Notes: generated by a model not told the origin, from the sequence alone. A stretch of 64,000 bases of DNA from Riptortus pedestris (GCA_019009955.1 CM032229.1:3538501-3602500), one strand, 5' to 3'; positions 1-11,518 are shown, numbered from the stretch's first letter. Numbers and translations are program-made.

Positions 1-599
1 CGTTTACATCATGTCACCCACAAATGTGAAAGCAACTTTAACACTAACTAACAAAATGCTTCTCGCCAATATCTCTAATCTTATTGAGCGGCTCTTCTTA
101 TTAGTGGAAGTGGGTAGGATAGCAGGTTACCCTCTGGATTGATAAAAGGGATGAAAGCTGAAGACATATTAAAGAGATAGGAGAAGAGGAGGCAGGAAAG
201 CGAAGGAAAAAGTGTCAGTCCGTGACTGACGGTGTATTTTTTATTTCATTTTTGTTTTCTTTATTTTAAAGATGGGGGATGATTATAGGATGTACATGTT
301 ACGGAATGGTAGAGACCTATACAGTGACATCACTGAGCACGGCCACGGGTGCCCTGCCAGTTTTCAGGTAGTGGTGGCGGGGTGAGAGAGAAACGGCGCC
401 ATTCTGGAAGGATTGCAGGCTCTGGAATGAAGTGTTGGTAAGATACTGGAGGAGGGGGGATCCATAGAGAAGTGCTGGCTACAATACTCCTCTGTAAATG
501 AGTAGTTTTAGCCTGAGGCTGAGGACAGGTGACGAAGAGATTTGAAGCGCATTCTAGTGGATAGCAGTTTCCGGGTTATGTCGGTGAAATATCTCAAGT
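1..599. other. left edge, no gene recognised
   Basis: No reading frame, splice pattern or known repeat is recognised here. By alignment with the paralogous locus (about 31.5 kb to the right), this stretch lies in the third intron of gene B. The missing fourth exon of gene B is expected just outside the window, because its gene A counterpart (31897-31968) sits about 770 bp from the landmark shared with position 766. Confidence 0.5.
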
Positions 600-2760
600 A
601 CCCCTATTATGTTATTGTGCTCGCCACTTGGATTACGGTGCCGTCGAGAGTGAAGGACATGGGAAAATCGTCGTCCATTCTTGGAGAAGGACAATACCAG
701 ACCATCCGTTCTGATTTGAAAGGAGCGACAGGGGAGGTAAGAAGAGATGAGAGATTGTACAGCTTCTCGGGGCAGTTGTACTGGCGGAGTTTGGAGAGGA
801 GGGTGTCACTATCGGCTGAGTCCAGTCTGCTCGGGGGGAGGGGGGCTGATGTTGCTCTCCCCACAGACATCTGTAAGGTAGCCGAGAACCACCTTCTCTA
901 GTACCTTCGAGATGTGTGAGATAAGGGAGATGATGAGGTTGTGTTCGGAGAGAGTACCGTTCTTGGTGGGTTTAAGTAGCGGCACTGTTAGCTTCCACTG
1001 GGATGGGAAACACTGGAGGTGGATGCAGGAGTTCAGGAAGTGAGTGAGGTAGGCTAAGAACTTCCGTGGTAAATGGTGCAGTGGTACATATTGTACTCGT
1101 ATACTGTCCAGACCAGGGCTCTACCGCCCTTGGTGCGTTGGAGTATGGCAGTTCTTCGGTGGGACATACCTGAAATTTCTTTCACGGTCCTTCGAAAAAG
1201 CCTATACGCTGGTTGTGGCCCGTGACCGAAAATCTGTCGCCACGTAGGTCGCCAACTCTTCGGCCTAATCCTGGTGGTCATCGAATGTTGGTCAGACTGT
1301 AGAAGAACAGTTCGCCTTTTGATGACCCTGGTCATAACAAGCTTCCAGAATTTGCGGTGAACCCCCAGCTTAGGGTTTCATGCAATACCGACGTTTTCCA
1401 CTGCCTCATGAGGGGGTTGAGGATGGGGCTCAGCGCACGATTCCTGGTCCTGAACCAGACATTTTTTATGTTAGCACGCTGGCTGATAAGGGCGTGGATG
1501 TGTGTGGAGGGGGACTTTAGGGAGGGTGGCTTGGGATCAAACTTGGGGATGGATCGATCAGCTGCCTGGATAATAATTTCAGTGGTATGAGTAGTTGGTC
1601 TTTTTGGGAGCACGGTGGTGGCCGAGCAACTCCTACAGCACTGGCCGGTGATCCACGCGCACGAAATGTCGGATTCCAACTCCCCCCCCCCTTCCCACAT
1701 GGAGACGGCGGAATGCCTCTCAGGCCCTCCGGTAGGAGGTGGGGCTCTCGGGACGTTGCCGATATCCTCGCCTTCCTTAGGAAGCACTCCCAGATGAATA
1801 GTGAAGGTTTTTTTTAAAAGCAGGTCTTGACTCCCCTTAAACACACCACCTCCAACTCCTCCCAGCCCCTCCAAAATGCTCCACAAGACCAGTTCTTTAT
1901 GAGCTGCTCGGACGGCCCCCGCACCCAAGAAAATTAACTACTCATATCACAAAGCTGACTGGAAACTTTACAAGTCCCTCATGTATGAGTCCACCCCGGT
2001 GTTCACGCACTATGTTCACACCCAGCACCTAAAACGCAGAATCCAGGAGTTCACAGAGATCACCATGAATTCTGCCTATCAATCCATCTCCAAATTTGCA
2101 CCCAAACCACTATCCATGAAAATCCCTCCCACTCCATCCTGGCCCTCACACACCAGCACAACAATATCAATAAACACATGATTAAGGACTATAAACCATG
2201 CGCTGAAACCCATCCTCAACTTCCTCACTACTTATACCCACACCATCCTCAGACCCTACCTCTCTTGTAGATCCTTTCAAATTCCATCTCCGAGATATTA
2301 AACTAAAGTAAATCCCTCCCAGTGGTTTGATATTTTTCTTCTCTAAGAATGGGCGACCGGGGCATAGCCGCCTCTTCAAATCTATTTTACTCGACGGCAC
2401 AACCATCCCTACAGCCAGCACCATCACGCAGCAATCTCCGAGCGACACGAATGCGCTTCAGCTTCCCCCACCACCGTCTCTTCTCCCCCGCCCTCAGCCT
2501 CAGGCTGACTCTCCTCCTCTATAGAGCCGTCCTACAACCCGCCAACCTTTATGAATCACATTTCACAGAGCACGAGGAAGACTTGGTCGGGATAATCACG
2601 CTTGCCTGGGTTAAGGAGTTTGACGTGGTCGACGGAGTGCAATCGATGGATATGACGTGATGCCAATCCTAGGAAGGTTGGAGCTATTGTTGGAGTCGGG
2701 TGATGACAATGACAGGGGCGGAAGCCAGACTGTTCGTCTGAGATGAGGGAGACCTTCAAG
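600..2760 (-). pseudogene. degenerate LINE (Jockey/CR1-like RT) in intron of gene B
   Basis: Minus-strand reading frames contain scrambled pieces of a non-LTR reverse transcriptase. Around 1000-900 there is a fingers-type motif (VPLLKPTKNGTL followed by SLISHIS). At 1500-1350 there is upstream material reading RANIKN and RTRNRALSPILNPL. At 2730-2690 there is a SDEQSGFRP motif, a typical RT block that should lie downstream of the first motif but is found upstream, so the copy is rearranged. Fragments at 2180-2330 also read in the plus direction (LRPYLSCRSFQI). Many stops and frameshifts show it is long dead. The same fragments in the same arrangement occur at 32700-34720 in the paralogous intron. 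The clade is uncertain. Confidence 0.6.
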
Positions 2761-3480
2761 CAAAAGTCTTCTTGATATTTATGGATTATTGCCTAGAATA
2801 TTGTAAGAGACCTTCGTGGAAGCAGGTGTAGAGAACGTACAAAACAATATCTGTTTCTGCCTGAGCCTGCCTGCACATAGTATGTGCATTGGTGGCAAAC
2901 AGAACCTTGCTGGTCACGAGTAGTTGCATCATCAGTACTAGATGATCGGTTACTCTACCTATATTGTGTTTCATCAGGATTGCTCACCGAACTTTGTCGA
3001 TCTTTCTATCTAATCGATTCTGATGATGTTTAATGTGTGAGTTGTTGAGGTGGAAGGATTCAGAGAAAGGGGAGCGATTGGTATCGGATGAGGACGTCAG
3101 TTTTGGAAGGGTTGGGGAGGATAGAATTATTGGCACATCTTGAGAATAGTCGACGCACTACTGAGACTATGCTGTGATGCGGAGATTTTTAAGGAGCTTT
3201 AGGGAAAGGCCGATTTTAAGGGAGAAAGTATTACAATAAAAAAGAGATCGCAAACTAATAATGGCACATGTTGCACAAATGAAGAAATGGACTTAAAACG
3301 GAATAGAAGACATTAAACGAGGTAACATCAATAAACAACACCAGTTCAGAAACAATATTTAGGCCTCTGAGAACATTACTAAAGGAAATAACTACTCCGC
3401 TAAATAAACAGTCCGAATATTATAAAAGCCAGACGAACAGTATGATGCAAGTTAATTTACACTTTCATTCCATAAACATA
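2761..3480. other. intron sequence, nothing recognised
   Basis: AT-rich intronic DNA of gene B with no coding signal. The part from about 2790 matches the paralogous intron near 34920 (both carry the phrase GACCTTCGTGGAAGC), so it belongs to the duplicated segment. Confidence 0.5.
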
Positions 3481-3484
3481 TAAC

Positions 3485-3517
3485 ACACACTCGCAAGCAC
3501 GCGCGCACACACTCACA

Positions 3518-3600
<83 letters not shown>
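3485..3600. repeat. (AC)n microsatellite
   Basis: Roughly 110 bp of nearly pure AC dinucleotides, with a CATACATACA interruption. An (AC)n tract stands in the same place in the paralogous intron (34985-35055), so it predates the gene duplication. Confidence 0.95.
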
Positions 3601-4015
3601 AGCAACTCACACGCACACCGAAAGTGTGTACAATAAGCCTGTAATGGCGTCATTTACCAACAAGTATGGCAATAGAAATAAAATGTATTTAATGTTTTCC
3701 TTGCGGTATTTTAAATTTTATGTTTTTCGGCAAAAAGTTCCTGATATGTGGATCATTGAAACTCAATCTTAACTGAAGAAAGACTTGATTATTTGAAAGA
3801 AAAACATCTTGCAGGGCAACAATCAATGGACAGATTCTTTCAAAGTAAAATGTAATTCCATTTGAGTTGCAGCTGACCTTATTCAATATGCTAATCTGAA
3901 TCATACCTCTAAAGTAATTGGAAAATCAGAAGAATTGAGGCTTACATTTCCTCAATCAATAATATATCCTAAAGAAGGAAGAATTAATTAAAAATAGAGA
4001 AGTTTCCATACTTAC

Positions 4016-4183
4016 AAGGTTTGCCACAGAAGTCTTCGTTATCACAAGTGCGACAATTCCATCCTTTCCGTTTACTACAATACTCAAAGTCAGCTGCACA
4101 GTCCAGTACAAACTTCTCCTCATTCACTTGAAACAACAAACATTTAATCATATATAATACCTGATATATTACTTCTATTCTGC

Positions 4184-4255
<72 letters not shown>

Positions 4256-4258
4256 ATC

Positions 4259-4295
<37 letters not shown>

Positions 4296-6142
4296 ATGTA
4301 TGTATGTATTAAACCTCCCAACTTCCCGTGCCACCCCCCTTAAAATCTCCAAATGTTTCACAAACCTGAGACTTGGTGTGGTAGAATTGTGACCCCTGAA
4401 GAATATTTTCACTCTGTATGTACTTCTCCAGCGACCCAAACTTTGGAATTTGCAATGGAGTGCCTTACTTTTTATGACGAATTCTTGTAGAAAATCAAAT
4501 TCTAAACCGTCTTTATACCGATGAATTTTTCGATTTGACGCATCCCTTAATTATAAAAGTTGTAGACAAGGAAATTATCTTTGAAACAAGTCAGTGGAAA
4601 GAGGAATGAATTCCCAAATAAAAAACCAAAAACATTCTTTAAGACTCTTCCATGGAATATGCCGCTGGTCTCAGAGAATATTAATATAGCCTATAGTCTA
4701 AGTTGGGTTAGTACATACCAAGTTTCATAAAATTCAGTTAGGCTGTTTATGCGTGAAAAGGTAACAAACAAATACACACCAAAGAAACAAATTGCAGTTT
4801 TAGTGTCTATGACATGTGAATCGAAAAGGTATCGTGAAATTTCGAGAAAAAAATAAATTTATTAATTTATCTTAGAAGGGTTAAATGGTGAAATTGGATT
4901 AATTAAAGCACTGTGTAATTCGGCCATTTTCGTTTCCACTTGTTATACCCGTGGAGGATAAAGTGGTGATTGAAGAAATGTTAATGACAATCAAACAAAC
5001 CTTAAGAATTATTTACATAGATTACAATTTTATCGTTGCACAATCGTAGGAAAAATACCCCGTTTTGGTTGCCGGATATCATAATTTTAAATTCATAAAT
5101 GTGTCTAATGTATATATCAAATGTAATGTATATAGATGAAATACCATAAATAACCACAGTTAGGTTACTAACCTATGGCGTATGCACAGAATTTGCACTC
5201 TGCGTCGGGTGGATTATTGAAGCATTCTTCATTCTTGCAAATGTGGCACCTTACGCTCCAAACTATAAAGAAAAATAATGTTTGAAATTTCTTTATGAGA
5301 TAATTTTTACTAATGCATGAAATAGTTTATTTAAAGAGCTTCTAATGTTCGACGACATTGTTCATAAGAATTGAAAACATAATTCTAACAAAAGAATATA
5401 ATTAGAATAAAAAATGATAAAGTGATGAGCTTATGATCCAACACTACTTAATTTCCCAACACAGAACTGTAAAGCTATTATCAAGGACATTTTATTGTAC
5501 ACGCTGTACATGTATCGTGATCTTGACTGCATTTTACTGAGCTCAAATCTTATACTAAATGAAAAAGTCAATCCAAGACCGAAAGTCATTGCATTCCAAA
5601 AGATTTGGAATTTGATTCTAAACGTAGCAAGAAAAAAAAATTCCCAAAATATATTCAGCAGAAGCAGAAAGTAACGTTGTATAGGGGATTAATAGTTGAA
5701 GCAGGTGAAAATGCTCCTTATGAGGTACGAGGAAGACATGGCTGAAGTAGAGAGATGAAGAATTGAAGAGAAAAGTGAAGTAATTTGACCTTAGGACCAA
5801 AACACTTCAGAGTCAAAATGTGAACATTAAATTGGTTAGATATTGGATTAGTCTGCATCAGCTAAAAATCAAACTCCATGAAGCAAACAGTATTTTGACA
5901 GCTTCGTGTACTTCTATATCTTGCAGAAAATACATTGACTATTTTCCCTTTTCATTCAGTCAATATTTGTTTTTCCAAGAAATCTCACTAGCACAAATAC
6001 CTCGCAATTATAACGAGATAAAATATACTGGCTAAGTTATTACTCGAAACTAATAGTTACTGGCTTGTATATAAGTGGAACAAATCATACCTGTAGAAAT
6101 GAAAGATGATCCGAGGAATACTCCAACGAGTAACTTAAACAT
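4016..6142 (-). CDS. gene B: small secreted cysteine-rich protein (5' exons 1-3)
   Basis: Three exons are inferred from splice sites and phase. Exon 1 (6142-6091) starts at ATG and encodes a hydrophobic signal peptide, [17 protein letters not shown], ending at a GTATGA donor. Exon 2 (5262-5173) follows a TTTATAG acceptor and reads [20 protein letters not shown] then KFCAYAI; its donor is GTTAGT. Exon 3 (4126-4016) reads [12 protein letters not shown], then [14 protein letters not shown]; its donor is GTAAGT. All introns are phase 1 and the frame stays open across each junction. The spaced CxxC and C(x)nC pairs resemble secreted Ly6/LU-type or DUF753-type insect proteins, a tentative family guess. 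Later exons lie left of the window; gene A shows what they should look like. Because it has a signal peptide it is probably extracellular or membrane-anchored. The function is unknown. Confidence 0.75.
4190..4286. repeat. (TA)n microsatellite in intron 2 of gene B
   Basis: About 95 bp of TA dinucleotides followed by short TG and TATG runs. In the paralogous intron the flanking sequence is the same up to TGCTATTATATA (about 35630), after which that copy carries other repeats. Confidence 0.95.
4300..4875 (-). repeat. interspersed repeat shared with 60240-60840
   Basis: The segment beginning CTCCCAACTTCCCGTGC is repeated almost in full at 60255-60830. Its right part (from about 4680) matches the 5' region of the family B Helitron-like elements in reverse (phrases such as GGTAACAAACAAA and CACCAAAGAAACAAA). 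It is probably a divergent family B member. It has no open frame of note. Confidence 0.75.
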
Positions 6143-6467
6143 TGTAAATGTTTTCTATAAATAATTTCCAGTTAACAATATGGATTTTCTTTTAAATGAG
6201 TACTTTCATTAGAATATTTCAAGATTAATTATCATATGTTTTTTTCCGGGATTATATTTTATCTAACGAGGTTAGCTTTTGATATTAAAGCTATATTTAA
6301 GAATATAGTAATTTAAGGGGGGTCCACCACCAGCAAGGCAATTTTAAAAACAAAATTAATTTGTATTTTATATTCTTTGTGCTTGGTTTTACTGGTTCAG
6401 TAAAGGGAGCAGTTTAGCCAGCTTTAGTTCATATATAAATATTTTTATTTAAAATTCCATTTTGCTT
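6143..6467. other. upstream region of gene B
   Basis: AT-rich DNA upstream of the gene B start codon on the minus strand. It should hold the 5' UTR and promoter. A TTTATAG-like stretch lies about 25 bp from the ATG, but no core promoter can be called with confidence. Confidence 0.3.
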
Positions 6468-6599
6468 TTAGCAGAATTCCCTTAAGGGAAATCAGCTATT
6501 GAGATTGTACTCATGACGGAATTTTCGATATTTTTCTTCAACTGTCCATCGATCCTACTTAGTAGATGACGAAAATGAGGTCCGTTCAAAACTGTATAT

Positions 6600-6650
<51 letters not shown>
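6468..6650 (-). mobile_element. family A element, 3' terminal fragment
   Basis: Reverse-oriented 3' end of the family A repeat. It starts at TTAGCAGAATTCCC, contains the palindromic CCCTTAAGGG hairpin, then the conserved GTACTCATGACGG and CATCGATCCTACTTAG blocks, and stops in a (TA)n tract at about 6605-6645. The sequence after the tract (GGACCCGGCAGACG) looks like a diverged family B hairpin. Confidence 0.8.
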
Positions 6651-6652
<2 letters not shown>

Positions 6653-6860
6653 CGGACCCGGCAGACGTTGTCCTGCATTATATATCAAGCGATTAGAATA
6701 TTAAATTTAATTATATTATGTACAAAAAAAATCTACTTTTAATAACGCAAAAATCAACATTTGTTATATGCACGTTTGCCTAAAAACAAATAGTAAATAA
6801 AACATCGCAAAAACTTGTTAAGCAAAAAGTAAAGGAAAAATGAGAGTAAATTCTATGATC

Positions 6861-7192
6861 CCTTACCCCCTTTAACAGTTTCACAACGGCTCTTAGGTTA
6901 ATTTACTGGCTGTAGCGGCCATCTTTCTTCTTTTTCTTCTTACCTCCTCTCCTTGTATCCCTTTCCTTCTTATTTCGCTTTCTTCCTATCCTTACAACCC
7001 ACCCGGTATCTCCAGCTACCGGGTCACCCACCTTTATTAGTTCCATTACACCCACTACCAATTACCACCCCCCTTTAAATGGAACTGTAGTTCAGTATAA
7101 AGGTAACTATCATTTCTTACCCCCGGTGGGTCACACCACCTTATTTCCATCTATATTGCAGAGCTGGATCTCAGATAAAAAAAAAAAAAAAA
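6861..7192 (+). mobile_element. poly(A)-tailed retroposon with 12-bp target duplication
   Basis: The segment ends in about 18 A residues (7176-7194). It is bounded by the direct repeat AATTCTATGATC at 6849-6860 and 7193-7204. A poly(A) tail plus a 12-bp target duplication is the signature of LINE-mediated retroposition. At about 330 bp it is SINE-sized, but it has no obvious tRNA-like box A/B head. It could instead be a 5'-truncated LINE 3' end. The interior is pyrimidine-rich with no open frame. Confidence 0.8.
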
Positions 7193-7204
7193 AATTCTAT
7201 GATC

Positions 7205-7594
7205 ATACATTAGATAAACATATTGACATTTCATTACATTTCCAATAACCACGCCCTTCGCCCTTCGACCGGAGGACTAACTAACCGGATTTTCGAAAAT
7301 TCGAAATACCTCCGTTAGTTTGAGTCTGATCGAAATTTTGTAGGGAGCCAATCTTTGTGAAAATTAAAAGATCAATAAATGTTGTCATGTACCTTTTTTC
7401 ACTGTCTTTAATATTAACCGAGATATCGGCGTTTTTTAGTTTTCGGCCTGCAGTAAACCCCCACTCTCGTTCGAACTTAAAAAATTGAGTACAGCTTATA
7501 ACCATGGTAGAACTAACGCTAATTCACATACCGAGTTTCGTTCAGTTCGGTTCAATCGTTGGTGCCCAATAAAATTGTTGGCCCCTCTTTACTT
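7205..7594. repeat. family A/B-derived interspersed sequence
   Basis: Contains TTTTCGAAAATTCGAAATACCTCCG and AACCGAGATATCGGCG-like phrases seen, reversed, inside family A copies (for example 8470-8640). It is a diverged, incomplete member and no gene is seen. Confidence 0.5.
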
Positions 7595-7733
7595 TTAGCA
7601 GATTTCCCATCAGGGAAATCAGCTATTGAGGTTGTATTCATGACGGAATTTTCGACCTTTTTCTTCAAATGTCCATCGATCCTACTTAGCAGATGACGAA
7701 AATGAGGTCCGTTCAAAATTGTATATATCTATA

Positions 7734-7767
<34 letters not shown>

Positions 7768-9750
7768 AAAATTGTAACCTCGGTCTGTACATTGATTTTT
7801 TTCGCGAAATTTCACGATAACTTTTCGTTTCACATGTCATAGACACCATAACTACATTTTGTTTCTTTCGTGTCTGTTTGTTTGTTTGTTTGTTTGTTTA
7901 TTTGTTTGTTTGTTTGTTACCTTTTCACGCATAAACGGCTGAACCGAATTTTATGAAACTTGGTATGTATATTACTACTAGCCCAACTTAGACTTTAGGC
8001 TATACTAATATTCTCTAAGACGAACAGGAGTGGGGGTTATAGGGGAGGACTGAAAATTAATTCCAATGTATGTCAATATTTTCTCCTTAATAATTCAAAT
8101 CTGTGCATAATGCACAGGAGACGGGAAATATGACAATATGCAGGACAGTGAAGTCTTACATAAAAAAATAATTTTATTATTAACAAATGCCAACAACGGG
8201 TATTAACCTAAACACTGGAACGGGTAAATGTCAAAATATTGTGCAAAGTAAAGCCTTGCCAAAAATAAACCATCACCATTCAGCCTCAAATGAATTCCCG
8301 AGCGAAGCCGGGTATCTAAGCTAGTCTATATAAATATATATATATTTGTCTGTTACCGCTCTATCGGTCTCAATTTTTGTTTGATCGTTACCAAACTCGA
8401 TATTTAGTCGTTTTATGTAAATAGACAGATCCACCTCGTTAATGGTTAAAATCGGACCAGTTGGAGGGGGGGTTAAGATGGGAGGATTTTCGAAAATTCA
8501 AATTATCTTCGTTACTATATGTCGGATCGAAAAATTGTATAGCATTAATCTTATTGCAAATTACATTTACTATAAATATTGTTCTATACATATTTTCCGT
8601 ATAATGAGTATTAACCGAGATATTTGTATTTTTTGTAATGAGTTCCGCTTTCAGTAAACCCCTACTCCTACTAGGGACATATTAATAATAAGCTGATATC
8701 TAATGAACCACCTCATTATTAGGTTAAATACAAAATATTGTTTTCAACAAAGCTTTATTTTAGGAGGTACAAACAAATACGTTCTGTTGACCCCCCCCCT
8801 TTTTTTCTTGGACTACAATAATCTGAGTGATTGAGATAGAAATTATTTTGATTCATTTCAAATTACTCCACTAACTATAGTAAATAGTTTCCAATAAAAT
8901 TAATATTTTATATTCAGATATATTTCTTTAATTGTTTGTTTTTCCGGTCTATCTATCGATACTGCGCTACAAGGTTGGCTAACCTGTTTGTTTACAATCC
9001 AGCCGTATTACGTTGTAGGGACTATTAACTTATATTGTAAATTCACTGAATGATTTCTCATTGCCGTTTGTAATTATTCACTAATATTCACGGAAGTGTT
9101 ACCTGTATGTATATTTATCTATTGTAAACCTTCGCTGGCTAACCTGCTTGTTCCTTAATCATGTGAAAATCTCATAACCGTCTGAATCGTATTTTGCCCC
9201 CCCCCTTTCTATTTTCTTCCCGGATTCCTAAATTTGGAATGGTTGTGATTAAAATTATTCTGGTTTATTATTAATTACAGTACTAGATATAATAAATAGT
9301 TATGCATACAATTTATAACTTATATTCAAATATATTTCCATAATTGCTTTTATTTCCGGTAAAAGCTGTCTAACCTGATTGTTTACAACTCAGACTGTTT
9401 GCTATCAGGAAGGTTCTTACCATTTGACTTGCCCTTTATTTGTTTACTTAATATTCACAGCAGTATTAAGTCTTACAAATAATAGATATTCTGTGGTACT
9501 ATTTAGTGTTGGTGTAATAAGTGTTCAGAGTGCTGCTATCATTAAAGGTAAGTCCATCTTTTGTGTTCTTGTTGTTTTTTTGAGATTGAATTGTTTTTAA
9601 TTAAATCTCAGAGCCTAACGGACGAGAGTTACTTTCCCGCCAAAAGCTAGTTCGGCCATTTCCTTGACTGGCTTGGCTCTCGTAAAATTCCTCTATTGTA
9701 AAACTTGGCGTGGGAAATCTGCTTAGTTTACGCAGCCCCTGCGTGACGGA
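7595..9750 (-). mobile_element. family A (Helentron-like) long copy, split by a family B insertion
   Basis: Reverse-oriented copy. Its 3' end is at 7595 (TTAGCAGATTTCCC, then AGGGAAATCAGC) and its 5' end at 9750 (GCAGCCCCTGCGTGACGGA). The central (TA)n is interrupted by a complete family B unit (7767-8324), after which the A sequence resumes with GTCTGTTACCGCTCTATCGG. It includes the long internal variant (GAATATAAG.., CCGGAAATAAAAG) also seen at 11640-11790 and 42900-43030. It is non-coding, so non-autonomous. Assignment to Helentron/HINE-type elements rests on the hairpin near the 3' end, inverted subterminal GCAGATTTCCC motifs, the central microsatellite and insertion in A/T runs. Confidence 0.65.
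7767..8324 (+). mobile_element. family B (Helitron-like) complete unit inside a (TA)n tract
   Basis: Runs from AAAATTGTAACCTCGG to a GC-rich hairpin (CCGAGCGAAGCCGGG) followed about 8 nt later by CTAG. It is flanked on both sides by TATATA. A 3' hairpin shortly before CTAG and insertion between A and T fit the Helitron 3' terminus (hairpin plus CTRR, A^T target). It contains a (TTTG)n run at 7867-7918 and no open frame, so it would be non-autonomous. It sits inside the microsatellite of a family A copy. Confidence 0.65.
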
Positions 9751-10214
9751 TAATGCTATAATTTTTTAATGCCATTTTTGCAACTTGCTCATCTAAGATT
9801 AGCTCAGTTATTGCTAACAGCCTTTTAGGAAGGTAAATGTCTGATAAGCCAGCTATTTATCACTCAAAGTTTAATCGCTTCACTGCCTTGATTAGAGAAA
9901 TTCGGCAAAGCCACGAAATCATAAGAATTTCGTTCAGAGCTCTTACTTTGTTGAAAATATACATCTTGCTTTTGAAGTTAGCTTTTCGTAGATAATGGCT
10001 ATCTAATCAGCTTTTTAATTATTTTAAAGTTTCTTCCATTGACTGAAAAAATGAATATATACTTTTCTAGCGTTTTGAATATGTGCGCACATGTAGACGA
10101 TGTTTTTGTAGCTAGTGGGATTCATGCTGATGAGCAATGTCTCAGAAATATGACGTCTGGGATGATTTGTATTGTAAGTATGATCCATATCAAATTCAAT
10201 GATTGAATAAAAAA
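9751..10214. other. spacer between two head-to-head family A 5' ends
   Basis: About 460 bp separating the divergent 5' termini of two family A copies. No gene or known repeat is recognised. Confidence 0.4.
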
Positions 10215-10759
10215 AGTCCGTCACGCAGGGGCTGCGTAAACTAAGCAGATTTCCCACGTGAAGTTTTACAATAGGGAAATCTGCCTAATAACAAATGTAG
10301 TAGTAAGAAACCTCTAAACCTAAAACATTATTTAGGGCGTAATAACCCAGTAGTTTCTAGCCCCAAAAAACAGTTAACCTAACCTCTAAACCTATTCACG
10401 AGGGACGATTAGTTATTGAAACGGCCGCCAGAGCTCTCGCCAGAAAGTTCGAACATAGCCAACTGGTGATCATACGCAGAATACAAATGCAAATATCTCG
10501 GTTAATATTCAAGATACATGTATAGAACAATATTTATAGTAAATATAATTTGCAATAAGATTGATTCTATACAATATTTCGATCCGACGCATAATAACGG
10601 AGATATTTTGAATTTTCAAAAATCCCCCTTCTAACCCCCCCCCTCCCACTGGTCCGATTTCAGCCAATAACGAACTTGACCTTCCTTTTTACATAAAACG
10701 ATTAAATTCCGAGTTTGGTAAAGATCAAACAAGAATTGCGACCGCTAGAGCGTTAACAG

Positions 10760-10803
<44 letters not shown>

Positions 10804-10923
10804 GAACGGACCTCATTTTCGTCATCTCCTGGGTAGGATCGATGGACATTTGAAGAAATTTTTCGAAACTCGCATCATGAGTACGACCTCAATAGCTGAT
10901 TTCCCTTAAGGGAAATCTGCTAA
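10215..10923 (+). mobile_element. family A element, complete short form
   Basis: Begins AGTCCGTCACGCAGGGG and ends GGGAAATCTGCTAA. The 5' end carries GCAGATTTCCC and, about 18 nt later, GGGAAATCTGC, which can fold into a hairpin. The 3' end carries the perfect palindrome ATTTCCCTTAAGGGAAAT just before CTGCTAA. A (TA)n tract (10764-10798) divides it. There is no open frame. About 710 bp long, it is the clearest complete copy outside the nested cluster. Confidence 0.75.
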
Positions 10924-11189
10924 AAGAGAGGTGGCGGTTGGTTATCCAGTCTGTAGATAGTGGAATGGATATTCTTGGATAGTTCACAGTTTATCATGAA
11001 CAATTTAGAAATAGACTGTATACAATAGTTGGGGGGGGGGGTATGAACTATAACCTCATGTATGGACAAAAATAATATACACTGAAGTGATCTTACTCAA
11101 CTGGAAAATAAAATTATAGTGACTATGGAAACATAAATATAATAATACTAATTATAATAAATCGAGCAAAATAAACATTGGACTTATTC
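10924..11189. other. unassigned spacer
   Basis: AT-rich sequence with an 11-bp G run at 11030-11040. No gene is seen. Confidence 0.4.
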
Positions 11190-11518
11190 AGCTGCAAGAG
11201 GAGTGGCGTGCTATCTAGGGATAGTTCGAGAAAAAACTTCTCAGGCCAAAAGCCAGCAAAGTCTTGGTATTCGGCCATGGCAGCGACGATTAGAGAAAAA
11301 GATAGCTGACCTTCGTTAGAGAATAGGTACCTTGACTAACTTCCTCTGTAATCCAGATGGTTCTAGTGCCAAGCTTAAAGGTAAAATTGATGAAATTATT
11401 GTTCTTGGCTTGGTAAATGAGAACGATCTTATTGAGACTCTATTTAAAGAAAAACAAAGGCTTGCAGTATATGCGAATAGGATACGGAGATACAAAGAAT
11501 CACACATAAGGAAAAACA
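11190..11518 (+). pseudogene. LINE-type ORF fragment (linker region)
   Basis: The frame around 11240-11516 reads RPWQRRLEKKIADLR, a stop, then RIGTLTNFLCNPDGSS and a basic, helical stretch (LFKEKQRLAVYANRIRRYKE). Such Lys/Arg-rich helical linkers precede the RT domain in several LINE and related retroelement proteins. I recognise the style but not the clade. A family A element is inserted directly after it at 11521, which cuts the frame. Confidence 0.45.

Noticed and set aside
6500..6660. Tyr-Ile repeat frames around (TA)n tracts (also at 38100, 60100 and 60850)
   Set aside because: They are translations of TA microsatellites.
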